From Pseudomonadota bacterium (GTDB lineage Bacteria; Pseudomonadota; Alphaproteobacteria; Rhizobiales; Xanthobacteraceae): a DNA stretch of 64,000 nt. Below the pieces are notes generated by a model that did no database searches, had not been told where the DNA came from, and was given only the letters and a program-made list of their open reading frames with translations. Both the position numbers and the translations under genes were made by a program. The stretch is taken from positions 1 to 64,000 of the forward strand of contig JAFEFL010000054.1 of NCBI GenBank assembly GCA_018240595.1, in the 5' to 3' direction. Of this stretch, positions 53,853 through 64,000 are shown piece by piece (the stretch's first letter is position 1; every line of letters starts with the position of its first letter).

Positions 53853-54989
53853 TCAGACCGGCGGCAAATCGCCCCGTTTCCAGCCCTCGATCGTCGCCAT
53901 CCGAAAATCCTCGAACCGCCCCTGCTCGATCGCCGCCCGCATACCGGCCGTCAGCGCCTGATAATAGGCGATGTTGATGGTGGAGAGCAGCACCTGGCCC
54001 AGCATCTCGTTGGCCTTGGTCAGGTGGTGCAGGTAGGCGCGCGAATAGGTCCGCGCCGCCGGGTGCGGACTCTCCTCGTCGAGCGGCCGCGGATCGTCGG
54101 CGTGCCGGGCATTCGACAGGTTGATCTGGCCGAAGCGGGTGAAAGCCATGCCGTGGCGGCCGTTACGCGTCGGCATGACGCAGTCGAACATGTCGATGCC
54201 GCGCGCCACCGCCTCGAGGATGTCGTGCGGCGTGCCGACGCCCATCAGGTAGCGCGGCGCGCCGGCCGGCAGCACCGGCGTCGTCTCCTCGACCACCTTG
54301 AGCATGACGTCCTGCGGCTCGCCGACCGCGAGGCCGCCGACGGCGTAGCCGTGGAAGCCGATATCGGTGAGCGCGCGGGCGCTCGCCTGCCGCAGCGGGA
54401 TGTCATCGCCGCCCTGCACGATGCCGTACAGCGCATAGCCCTCGCGCGCCCGCGCCTCGAAGGCGCGCTTTGAGCGCTCCGCCCAGCGCAGCGACAGCCG
54501 CATGGCGCGCTCGATCTCCTCGCGCGCGGCCGGCAGCTTGAGGCACTCGTCGAGCTGCATGGTGATATCGGTGCCGAGCAGCGCCTGGATCTCGATCGAA
54601 CGCTCCGGGGTCAGCTCGTATTTCGTGCCGTCGATGTGCGAGCGGAACGTCACGCCCTGCTCGGTCAGCTTGCGCAAGGTGGCAAGCGACATGACCTGGA
54701 AGCCGCCGCTATCGGTGAGGATCGGCTTGTCCCAATTCATGAAGCGGTGCAGGCCGCCCAGCGCGGCAATCCGCTCGGCGCCGGGCCGCAGCATCAGGTG
54801 ATAGGTGTTGCCGAGCAGGATCTGCGCGCCGGTATCGGCGACATCTTCCGGATGCAGGCCCTTCACCGTGGCCGCCGTGCCGACCGGCATGAAGACCGGT
54901 GTGTCGATGCGGCCATGCGGCGTTACGATCTCGCCACGCCGGGCCATGCCGTCGGTTTTGCGCAGGGTGAAGGAGAAGGGTCCGGACAT
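53853..54989 (-). CDS. tgt: tRNA-guanine transglycosylase (queuine tRNA-ribosyltransferase)
   Basis: The 378-residue protein is bacterial Tgt, which exchanges guanine-34 for preQ1 in tRNAs with GUN anticodons. It has [16 protein letters not shown], the [13 protein letters not shown] segment, and a catalytic Asp region in [20 protein letters not shown]. The usual zinc-ligand cysteine segment (C-x-C-x2-C) near the C-terminus is not obvious: the expected place reads [16 protein letters not shown]. The overall fold and length still match the family. It follows queA by 9 bases. Confidence 0.95.
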   Translation of the reverse strand: MSGPFSFTLRKTDGMARRGEIVTPHGRIDTPVFMPVGTAATVKGLHPEDVADTGAQILLGNTYHLMLRPGAERIAALGGLHRFMNWDKPILTDSGGFQVMSLATLRKLTEQGVTFRSHIDGTKYELTPERSIEIQALLGTDITMQLDECLKLPAAREEIERAMRLSLRWAERSKRAFEARAREGYALYGIVQGGDDIPLRQASARALTDIGFHGYAVGGLAVGEPQDVMLKVVEETTPVLPAGAPRYLMGVGTPHDILEAVARGIDMFDCVMPTRNGRHGMAFTRFGQINLSNARHADDPRPLDEESPHPAARTYSRAYLHHLTKANEMLGQVLLSTINIAYYQALTAGMRAAIEQGRFEDFRMATIEGWKRGDLPPV

Positions 54990-54998
54990 CGACGTCGC

Positions 54999-56213
54999 CT
55001 AGCGCCGCGGCTGCGGATAGAGCAAGCACGCATCGCCGTACGAGTAAAACCGGTACCCGGTGCCGATGGCATGCCGGTAGGCCCGTTGCATAGTGTCTAG
55101 CCCGGAAAAGGCCGAGACCAGCATGAACAGGGTCGAGCGCGGCAGATGGAAGTTGGTCATCATCAGGTCGACCGCCTTGAAGCGGTAGCCGGGCGTGATG
55201 AAGATGGCGGTGTCGCCGGCGAATTCGTGCAATTTTCCGTCGTCCGTGGCCGCCGTCTCCAGGGTCCGCATCGCCGTGGAACCGACGGCGACGATGCGGC
55301 CGCCCTTGGCGCGGGCGGCATTCAGCGCCTCCGCCGTCTCGGCGGTCAGGATGGCGAACTCGGCATGCATCTTGTGGCCTTCGGTGTCGTCCGCCTTCAC
55401 CGGCAGGAAGGTGCCGGCGCCGACATGGAGCGTGACCTTGTGCAGGCCGACGCCGCGGACCTTGAGCCGCTCCAGCAGCGCCGGGGTGAAATGCAGGCCG
55501 GCGGTGGGCGCCGCCACCGAGCCTTCCTCGTGGGCGAAGACGGTCTGGTAGTCGGCTTTGTCTTGCTCGTCGGTCGGGCGCTTGGACGCGATGTAAGGCG
55601 GCAGCGGCATCTCGCCCCGCTCCTCGATGGCCTGGTCCAGCACCGGCCCAGTAAAGGAAAATGAGATGGTTACGTCGCCACCCTCATCTTTATGTAGAAC
55701 TTCAGCATCGAGCTGACCGAGGAAGCAGACCCGCCCCTCGGTGCCGAAACGCAGCACATCGCCAACCTGGACCTTCTTGGCGCCAAGGATGAAGGCGCGC
55801 CAGGTCGAGCCGTCGAGGCGCTTGTGCAGGGTCGCCTCGATCGCCGGCTCCGCCTCGCCGCGTCCGATGCGCCGGCCCTTGAGCCGCGCGGCGATGACCT
55901 TGCTGTCGTTGACCACCAGGCAGTCGCCGGGCTGCAAGAGGTCCGGCAGGTCGGCGACCGTGCGGTCTTCCCATTCGGGGGTTGGCCCGAGTTCTCCGCT
56001 CACCCCCGCGAAGGCGGGGGTCCAGGAGCCACTCATACGGACTTCGCCTGTTGCCTTCTGGGTCCCCGCTTGCGCGGGGACGAGCGGAGAATGTGGAACT
56101 GGCCCAGCCCCGCCCGGCCGCACCACCATCAGCCGCGCGCTCTCGCGCGGCTGGGCGGGCCGCAGCGCAATGCGCTCCGGCGGCAGGTCGAAGTCGAAAA
56201 GGTCGGTTTTCAT
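54999..56213 (-). CDS. queA: S-adenosylmethionine:tRNA ribosyltransferase-isomerase with internal repeat insertion
   Basis: QueA converts preQ1 in tRNA to epoxyqueuosine using SAM. From the ATG at 56213 the protein is 404 residues, about 45-50 longer than usual. Family motifs are [55 protein letters not shown] and [20 protein letters not shown]. The extra residues (about 36-80, including [10 protein letters not shown] and [12 protein letters not shown]) coincide with a palindromic repeat inserted in frame. The upstream in-frame extension to 56303 also comes from repeat sequence and is not used. Confidence 0.95.
   Translation of the reverse strand: MKTDLFDFDLPPERIALRPAQPRESARLMVVRPGGAGPVPHSPLVPAQAGTQKATGEVRMSGSWTPAFAGVSGELGPTPEWEDRTVADLPDLLQPGDCLVVNDSKVIAARLKGRRIGRGEAEPAIEATLHKRLDGSTWRAFILGAKKVQVGDVLRFGTEGRVCFLGQLDAEVLHKDEGGDVTISFSFTGPVLDQAIEERGEMPLPPYIASKRPTDEQDKADYQTVFAHEEGSVAAPTAGLHFTPALLERLKVRGVGLHKVTLHVGAGTFLPVKADDTEGHKMHAEFAILTAETAEALNAARAKGGRIVAVGSTAMRTLETAATDDGKLHEFAGDTAIFITPGYRFKAVDLMMTNFHLPRSTLFMLVSAFSGLDTMQRAYRHAIGTGYRFYSYGDACLLYPQPRR
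55992..56091. repeat. Palindromic repeat element inserted inside queA
   Basis: A roughly 100-base element is bounded by TTCTCCGCT (55992-56000) and its complement AGCGGAGAA (56083-56091). It contains two internal hairpins (CCCCCGCGAAGGCGGGGG near 56003-56020 and CCCCGCTTGCGCGGGG near 56064-56079). It is read through in frame, encoding PAQAGTQ- and [12 protein letters not shown] peptides typical of such repeats in alphaproteobacteria. Related repeats lie at 56276 and 59513. Confidence 0.85.
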
Positions 56214-56219
56214 TCTCGC

Positions 56220-56310
56220 TCGGCGTCGTCGTCCGCGAAGGCGGACGATCCAGCCTTTATAGCGGATAGCCGAAATGCTGGATGCCCCGCTTTCGCGGGG
56301 CATGACGGCA
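56220..56310. repeat. Palindromic intergenic repeat between queA and ppiB
   Basis: This element has two hairpins: TCGTCCGC/GCGGACGA around 56226-56249 and GCCCCGC/GCGGGGC at about 56284-56300. A 32-base segment at 56276-56307 is identical to 59513-59544. It belongs to the same repeat family as the element inside queA. Confidence 0.8.
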
Positions 56311-56339
56311 TTCGGCTCATTGGCAGGGGCGCCGGAGGC

Positions 56340-56795
56340 TCACGCCCCCATCGTCGCCTTGACGATCTTGTCGGGGTTCTGCACCGGCTCGCCACGCTTG
56401 ATCTTGTCGACGTTCTCCATGCCCTCGATCACCTTGCCCCAGACGGTGTACTGGTTGTCGAGGAAGGTGGCGTCGTCGAACACGATGAAGAACTGGCTGT
56501 CGCCGGAATCAGGGTTCGAGGCGCGCGCCATCGACACCGTGCCGCGCACATGCGGCTCCTTGTTGAACTCGGCCTTCAGCTTCTTGCCCGAGCCGCCCAT
56601 GCCGGTGCCCTGCGGGCAGCCGGTCTGCGCCATGAAGCCGTCGATCACGCGGTGAAAGACGATGCCGTCATAGAAGCCTTCCTTGACCAGTTCCTTGATG
56701 CGCGCGACGTGGCCGGGCGCGAGATCGGGACGCATCTCGATCACGACGTTGCCCTTGGTGGTTTCCAGCGTCAGCGTGTCTTCCGGTTTGGCCAT
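56340..56795 (-). CDS. ppiB: Peptidyl-prolyl cis-trans isomerase, cyclophilin type (cytoplasmic)
   Basis: This 151-residue cyclophilin catalyses proline isomerisation in folding. Active-site segments are FHRVIDGFMAQTGCPQGTGM, HVRGTVSMARASNPDSGDSQ and FFIVFDDATFLDNQYTVWGK. There is no signal peptide. The paralogous exported cyclophilin gene lies just upstream on the same strand (61-base gap), a common arrangement in this order. Confidence 0.95.
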   Translation of the reverse strand: MAKPEDTLTLETTKGNVVIEMRPDLAPGHVARIKELVKEGFYDGIVFHRVIDGFMAQTGCPQGTGMGGSGKKLKAEFNKEPHVRGTVSMARASNPDSGDSQFFIVFDDATFLDNQYTVWGKVIEGMENVDKIKRGEPVQNPDKIVKATMGA

Positions 56796-56856
56796 TATGA
56801 TCTCCTGTGAAAACGTCTGCGGCCGCCATGCGACGGCCCGGTGATGACGGCGACAG

Positions 56857-57504
56857 TTACGGAACGATCGTCGCCTTGGTCACGTGATCGAGCTTGGGAA
56901 AGCTCTGGTTCAGATAGGCATTGCCTTCCGCCTGGATGCGGTTCTGGTCGGGCCCGCGGCCGTTCGGCGCGCCCTCGCCGTAACCGGTGTAGAGCTTGTC
57001 GACGACATCCATGCCCGAGACGATCTTGCCGAACGGCGCAAAGCCCATGCCGTCGAGATTGCTATTGTCGGCGAAGTTGATGAACACCTGCGTCGTGCGC
57101 GCATTCGGGCCCGAGGTGGCGAAGGTGATCATGCCGCGCGTGTTGCTCTGGCTGACCTTGTCGTCCTGGATGCGCGCGACCCGCCATTTGGCGTTCAGCG
57201 CCGGATCGCCGTTGATGCCGAACTGCACCATGAAGCCGGAGATGGCGCGGAAGAACCGCACATTGTCGAAATAGCCATTCTTGACGAGGTTATAGAAACG
57301 GTCGGCGCCGTTCGGCGCCCAGGCCCGCGTCACCTGGACGATGAAAGCGCCCTTGCTGGTTTCGAATTTCGCCTTGTAAGTCGCCGGCGCCTGTTCGGTG
57401 AGCGCGGCCGGATTGCCGAGCTTGCCGCTCTGGGCCAAGGCCGGCGTCGCCGCCGCCGCGAAAAGGGCGCAGGCGAGCGTCAGTACAAGTCGGCGAGAGG
57501 TCAT
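56857..57504 (-). CDS. ppiA: Exported peptidyl-prolyl cis-trans isomerase, cyclophilin type
   Basis: This 215-residue protein has a signal peptide (1-24, AAATPALAQSGK) and a cyclophilin domain: FFRAISGFMVQFGINGDP, GMITFATSGPNARTTQVFIN and GMGFAPFGKIVSGMDVVDKL. The active site is more diverged than in the neighbouring PpiB (the usual catalytic FHR reads FRA, and the MA-AR segment is changed), so isomerase strength may be reduced. It probably acts in periplasmic folding. Confidence 0.93.
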   Translation of the reverse strand: MTSRRLVLTLACALFAAAATPALAQSGKLGNPAALTEQAPATYKAKFETSKGAFIVQVTRAWAPNGADRFYNLVKNGYFDNVRFFRAISGFMVQFGINGDPALNAKWRVARIQDDKVSQSNTRGMITFATSGPNARTTQVFINFADNSNLDGMGFAPFGKIVSGMDVVDKLYTGYGEGAPNGRGPDQNRIQAEGNAYLNQSFPKLDHVTKATIVP

Positions 57505-57528
57505 ATCGGCTCCTCGGATTGAGAGAAC

Positions 57529-58035
57529 TCAAGCGCCTTTATTGGCGAAGCGTTGCTTCAGGCGCCCGACCACGCTCTTCGGTACGAAGCTCGATACGTC
57601 GCCGCCCATGGCGGCGATCTGCCGGACCAATGTGGCGGTGATCGGGCGCACCATCGGCGAGGCCGGCAGGAACACCGTGAGCAATTCCGGCGCCATGGCC
57701 GCATTCATGCCCACCATCTGCATCTCATAGTCGAAATCGGTGCCATCGCGCAGGCCGCGGATCAGCAGGCTGGCGCCGGCCTTCTCGGCCGCCGTCACCA
57801 CGAGACCGTCGAAGGTGATGCAGGAAAGCTCGCAACTGGCCTCACGGGCGATCGGCCCGCAGGTCTCCTGCAGCATGGCGAGGCGGTCCTCGGCGGGAAA
57901 CAGCGGCGCCTTGCCGGGATGGATGCCGATCGCCAGAACGAGCTTGTCGGCCAGCCGGACGGCCTGGCGCACCACGTCGATGTGGCCATTGGTCACCGGG
58001 TCGAACGATCCGGCGTAAAGGGCGGTCCGTGACAT
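57529..58035 (-). CDS. coaD: Phosphopantetheine adenylyltransferase
   Basis: This 168-residue protein is CoaD, which makes dephospho-CoA from 4'-phosphopantetheine and ATP. The nucleotidyltransferase motif is [19 protein letters not shown] (about 8-26), with [20 protein letters not shown] and [12 protein letters not shown] C-terminal sequence. Length is normal. It lies upstream of the cyclophilins on the same strand. Confidence 0.97.
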   Translation of the reverse strand: MSRTALYAGSFDPVTNGHIDVVRQAVRLADKLVLAIGIHPGKAPLFPAEDRLAMLQETCGPIAREASCELSCITFDGLVVTAAEKAGASLLIRGLRDGTDFDYEMQMVGMNAAMAPELLTVFLPASPMVRPITATLVRQIAAMGGDVSSFVPKSVVGRLKQRFANKGA

Positions 58036-58141
58036 GGGTTCCGTCTACCCCGGCCTTGGGGCTGCGGCAAGGCCGCGCGGCGCGGATGAACGGCGCCGCC
58101 GCCGGGGTTAGTCTCCGAGTCTGCCGCCGGGGAAACACCGC

Positions 58142-58825
58142 ATGTTCATTCGATCCGCCGTCACCGCCGCCTTCCTGATCTCGGCCTCCGCCACATCGGC
58201 GCAGATCGCCCCTGCCCCGGCCGAGATTGCCGCCTATCGCGGCCTGCACGCGGCCGCCGCCCGAGACGATGCCGCCGCCATCGACAGACTGGTCAAGGAC
58301 GGGGCCGCGCTGGAGGCCCGCGACGGCGGCGGCCGCACGCCGCTGCACGTCGCCGTACACCTGAGACAAGCCGACGCCGCGCGCGCCCTCATCCGCCTCG
58401 GCGCCGACGCCAATGCGCTCGACGCCCAGGCCTACGACATCGTCACCATCGCCGCGGTCGCCGATGACGTCGCCATGCTCAAACTCTCACTGGACGGCGG
58501 CTGCAAGGCGACCAACATCACCAGCCCCTATCACGGCACGGCGCTGATCGCCGCGGCGCATCTCGGCCACGACGAGGTCGTGCGCATGCTGATCGCCGCC
58601 GGGGCGCCGCTCGACCACGTCAACAATCTCGGCTGGACCGCGCTGATCGAGTCGATCGTGCTCGGCAATGGTGGCGAGCGCCATACCGCGACGCTCAAGG
58701 CGCTGGTCGAGGCCGGCGCCAACGTCAACCTTGCCGACCGTTCCGGCGCCACGCCGCTGACTTTGGCGAAAGGCCGCGGCTACGCCGGAATGGTCGCGAT
58801 CCTCGAGAAGGCCGGCGCGCGCTAG
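58142..58825 (+). CDS. Exported ankyrin-repeat protein
   Basis: This 227-residue protein has a signal peptide (1-20, SATSAQIAPA) followed by about five ankyrin repeats (DGGGRTPLHVAVHLRQADAA; GTALIAAAHLGHDEVVRMLI; NNLGWTALIESIVLGNGGER; DRSGATPLTLAKGRGYAGMV). Ankyrin repeats mediate protein binding; the periplasmic partner is unknown. Its stop overlaps the convergent LysE gene by 4 bases. Confidence 0.9.
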   Translation: MFIRSAVTAAFLISASATSAQIAPAPAEIAAYRGLHAAAARDDAAAIDRLVKDGAALEARDGGGRTPLHVAVHLRQADAARALIRLGADANALDAQAYDIVTIAAVADDVAMLKLSLDGGCKATNITSPYHGTALIAAAHLGHDEVVRMLIAAGAPLDHVNNLGWTALIESIVLGNGGERHTATLKALVEAGANVNLADRSGATPLTLAKGRGYAGMVAILEKAGAR

Positions 58826-59436
58826 CCCGGCCGTCGCGCGAGGCTCAGCCACACGCCGCCGCCCATCAGCACGACGCCGGAGATGCGGCCGAGGATCTTG
58901 TTGTGGTGCGGCTTGAGGAACCAGGCGCGGCCGAGACCGGCGGCGACCGCCCAGCACGAGTCGAGCACCGCCGCGATCAGCAGCGCCGTCACCGAGTAAA
59001 CCAGAATCTGGAAGCCGACCGGCAACGTCTGATCGATGAACTGCGGCAGGAACGCCGTGAAGAAGGCGATGGTCTTCGGGTTGGTCACCGCCACCATGAA
59101 GCCGCGCGTCGCGAACACATGGCCGCGCGGCTCGAGCTTGGCCACCGGATCGGCGGCGTGCCGCCAGGCCTGGATGCCGAGATAGAACAGATAGGCGGCG
59201 CCGGCCCAGCGCATCACCTCGAACAGTTCGGACGACATCTTGAGCAGCCAGCCGAGACCGAAGCCGATGCCGGCGAGCAGCACGGCAGTGCCGGCCATCG
59301 TGCCGAGCACCGTCGCCAGCGCCGGGCGGATGCCGCGCTGCGCGCCGGTGGCGATCACCAAGGTGACCACCGGGCCCGGAACGATAATGAGGATCGTGGT
59401 AATGACGAAGAAGGCCGAAAATAACTGCCAGTTCAT
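58822..59436 (-). CDS. LysE family amino-acid exporter
   Basis: This 204-residue protein has six membrane segments and the LysE/RhtB signature: FFVITTILIIVPGPVVTLVI, GAQRGIRPALATVLGTMAG and FMVAVTNPKTIAFFTAFLP. It exports an amino acid or related metabolite by proton exchange; the substrate cannot be named. It is convergent with the ankyrin gene and lies downstream of a palindromic repeat and gyrA. Confidence 0.93.
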   Translation of the reverse strand: MNWQLFSAFFVITTILIIVPGPVVTLVIATGAQRGIRPALATVLGTMAGTAVLLAGIGFGLGWLLKMSSELFEVMRWAGAAYLFYLGIQAWRHAADPVAKLEPRGHVFATRGFMVAVTNPKTIAFFTAFLPQFIDQTLPVGFQILVYSVTALLIAAVLDSCWAVAAGLGRAWFLKPHHNKILGRISGVVLMGGGVWLSLARRPG

Positions 59437-59512
59437 GGAGAATTCTCACTGTCATCGTCCGCGAAACCGGGCGATGTGAGTAATCCCGGTTTAGGTGACG
59501 AAGTTCAGACCG

Positions 59513-59544
59513 TGCTGGATGCCCCGCTTTCGCGGGGCATGACG
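59513..59544. repeat. Palindromic repeat copy between lysE-family gene and gyrA
   Basis: This 32-base segment is identical to 56276-56307, centred on the hairpin GCCCCGCTTTCGCGGGGC. It ends 7 bases before the gyrA stop codon (59551), so the hairpin could also act at the 3' end of gyrA mRNA. Confidence 0.8.
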
Positions 59545-59550
59545 CAGTGG

Positions 59551-62298
<2,748 letters not shown>

Positions 62299-62514
62299 AG
62301 AAGGCTTCCTGACAGTGAAGAATCTGAAGAACTGTCTAGCTGATTTGGCCACGCAAAGCCAATTTTAAACCCCGCCCGGAAGCGGTTTATTCGTATTGTT
62401 TTTCAATATGTTACGAGGTCGGAATCGACCCTTTTGAGCGCAACTCGGCGACCCTTCCCACAACCGTCGAAAAGCGCGCTTTTGCGCGCGCCCGCAGCCC
62501 GCTAAGCGGCTACC

Positions 62515-63165
62515 ATGACGTCCATGACTTTCACTGCCATCCCCTTCGAATTTCTGGTTTCGGCCCTGGTCACCATCCTGGTGGTGGTCGATCCCGTCGG
62601 GCTGGTGCCGGCGTTTCTCGCGGTCACGCACGGCCTGCCGGAGAAGAGCCGGCCGCACGTCGCGGTCCGCGCCTGCCTGATCGCCACCGCGATCCTCGCC
62701 GGCAGCGCGCTGATCGGGAACTGGCTGCTGCATGCGCTGTCGATCTCGCTGCCCGCCTTCCGCATCGCCGGCGGCCTGCTGCTGTTCTCGATCGCCTCGG
62801 AAATGGTGTTCGGCGTGCGCGTCACGCGCCAGACCGAAGCCGCCGAACAGGCCATCGAGGAGCGCGTGCGCAACATCGCCGCTTTTCCGCTGGCTATTCC
62901 GCTGATGGCCGGCCCCGGCGCCATCACCGCCTCGGTGCTGCTGTCCGGCCGCAGCGGCGGCGATCCGGTCAAACTCGCCATGCTGCTCGCGGTCATCGCC
63001 GCCATCATGGGACTGTGCCTGCTGGTGTTCCTGCTGGCGACCCGCATCGGCAACCTGCTCGGCAGCACGGCCAACATGGTGATGTCGCGCCTGCTCGGCG
63101 TGCTGCTCGCGGCGCTGGCCGTGCAGTTCGTGATCGACGGCGTCAAAGTGACGATGGGCGGCTAA
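62515..63165 (+). CDS. MarC family integral membrane protein
   Basis: This 216-residue protein has six membrane segments and MarC signatures: FLVSALVTILVVVDPVGLVP, FRIAGGLLLFSIASEMVFGV and IAAFPLAIPLMAGPGAITA. The function is unsettled; early links to multiple antibiotic resistance were not borne out. It diverges from gyrA and is convergent with the FkbM gene at 3 bases. Confidence 0.94.
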   Translation: MTSMTFTAIPFEFLVSALVTILVVVDPVGLVPAFLAVTHGLPEKSRPHVAVRACLIATAILAGSALIGNWLLHALSISLPAFRIAGGLLLFSIASEMVFGVRVTRQTEAAEQAIEERVRNIAAFPLAIPLMAGPGAITASVLLSGRSGGDPVKLAMLLAVIAAIMGLCLLVFLLATRIGNLLGSTANMVMSRLLGVLLAALAVQFVIDGVKVTMGG

Positions 63166-63168
63166 CCG

Positions 63169-64000
63169 CTACAGCCGCGCCTTCAGCCTGCGCATCAATT
63201 CACGCACGAGATCGACGCCTCGCGTGTTGCCGACCGTTTGCTCACGAATACCGATAGCCGGCGCGGCGACGTGCATCGTCCATGCCGAAGCCGGCAGCTT
63301 CGGCACCAGAAGGTTCCGCGCCTCCTCCACATCGATCGCGTCCGCCAGGTCTTCCTTGAAGTGCTCGAGCAGTTCGAACGCTGCGGCAATCAGGCAATGG
63401 ATCTCCAGTACGGCAATCGTCTTCAATATCGTCTCGACCGGCGGCTTGTGGCTGGGCCGACGAAAAGCATAATTGTCCGGCGAGTACCGCTCGCTCCACA
63501 AATCCCGCGTAAAGAGCACGTTCAGCGTCTGCGGCATGTTGACGTTCAGCAGAGGAGGTTGGCCGCCGTCCTTCAGACGCTCGGCATACGCATTGCCCTG
63601 CGGACGCGTCATCTGCATGTCGGCCACCATCAGCCGCTGCTTTACCAGCGGGATTTGGCACTCCACGAACTGCGTCCGATGATTGTGGATACTCGCATGG
63701 AAACTTGATTCGATATCGGCGCCGATCAGATCGCAAGCCCCCAGATATTCCTCCGCGCCGTCCAGAACGTAGCGCTCCAACCCTTCGCAATCCATTTTGA
63801 TGAAATCGGCGGTCGGCACCGTGCCCGACTTGAACAAGGTGTCGAGTTTTCGCACCTGTACCTTTTCGACGACCTCGCCTTCCAGCGGCTGACCTGCATA
63901 CATCGTCGTCTCGAACGATTTATTGACAACGTCGATCTCGCCGTCCCGCTCGCCAAGCGCCATCAGAAAATAATGGTGCTTGTCGTCCCGCGGCAGTCCG
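63169..64000 (-). CDS. FkbM family methyltransferase (cut by window edge)
   Basis: The frame is open from its stop at 63169 to the right window edge, about 277 residues. It includes the FkbM segment VRKLDTLFKSGTVPTADFIK followed by MDCEGLERYVLDGAEEYLG, which contains the family KxDxEG motif. The N-terminal SAM-binding part is outside the window. The C-terminal about 130 residues (RDLWSERYSPDNYAFRR, EIHCLIAAAFELLEHFKEDL) resemble no domain I know. FkbM enzymes methylate hydroxyls of sugars or small molecules. Confidence 0.9.
   Translation of the reverse strand, partial: GLPRDDKHHYFLMALGERDGEIDVVNKSFETTMYAGQPLEGEVVEKVQVRKLDTLFKSGTVPTADFIKMDCEGLERYVLDGAEEYLGACDLIGADIESSFHASIHNHRTQFVECQIPLVKQRLMVADMQMTRPQGNAYAERLKDGGQPPLLNVNMPQTLNVLFTRDLWSERYSPDNYAFRRPSHKPPVETILKTIAVLEIHCLIAAAFELLEHFKEDLADAIDVEEARNLLVPKLPASAWTMHVAAPAIGIREQTVGNTRGVDLVRELMRRLKARL

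Noticed and set aside
55992..59544. Palindromic repeats considered as a CRISPR array
   Set aside because: Copies are few, kilobases apart, unequal in length and without regular spacers or cas genes.

Overview
The window is a GC-rich alphaproteobacterial chromosome segment, most likely from the order Hyphomicrobiales (Rhizobiales) near Bradyrhizobium, Rhodoplanes or Pseudolabrys. This rests on a Bradyrhizobium-type cyclic beta-glucan (ndv) locus, the mfd-sdhE/recG and gyrA-coaD-ppi-queA-tgt neighbourhoods, DUF1127 and CHRD proteins, an orphan Bug-type binding protein and rhizobial palindromic intergenic repeats. No species can be named from this sequence alone.

Left host block (1-18245): mfd (cut by the window edge) and sdhE, recG, two small membrane-protein genes (DUF805, DUF502), glmS and glmU for UDP-GlcNAc synthesis, a SPOR-like envelope protein, then the ndvC / ndvD-like / ndvB cluster for cyclic beta-1,3/1,6-glucan. 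The ohr/ohrR peroxide pair follows, with two copies of a palindromic operator, and then an M20 amidohydrolase.

Integrated element (18305-35658, about 17.35 kb): it sits in the 3' end of tRNA-Lys(TTT) and is bounded by an exact 17-bp duplication. It has a tyrosine integrase, a membrane-protein cargo gene at the tRNA end, small zinc-ribbon proteins, an AT-richer KAP-type P-loop NTPase gene, a HUH-type replication initiator candidate, and a one-strand morphogenesis block (portal, chaperone-like protein, protease-capsid fusion, chaperone, HNH, connectors, TerS, TerL, tape measure). The block order is unusual. I see no tail tube, baseplate, fibre, lysis or repressor gene. It is either a degraded prophage or a phage satellite carrying its own capsid genes.

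Catabolic block (35778-45589): a single-strand run encodes a flavin reductase with an extra C-terminal domain, an LLM flavin monooxygenase, an alpha/beta hydrolase, a NIPSNAP protein and a ProVWX-type quaternary-amine importer. Upstream is a PucR-type regulator gene, and divergent from it an 'amino acid synthesis' family gene plus an Lrp regulator. Together they look like a substrate-specific uptake and oxidative degradation system whose substrate I cannot name.

Right host block (45614-64000): cytochrome c, small orphan proteins, CHRD and coiled-coil proteins, an AraC regulator divergent from a methyltransferase, DUF1127, a ceramidase-family membrane protein, a Bug protein next to a 2-pyrone-4,6-dicarboxylate lactonase, then tgt, queA (with an in-frame palindromic repeat insertion), two cyclophilins, coaD, an ankyrin protein, LysE, gyrA, marC and a truncated FkbM methyltransferase. 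No rRNA genes or CRISPR arrays were seen.
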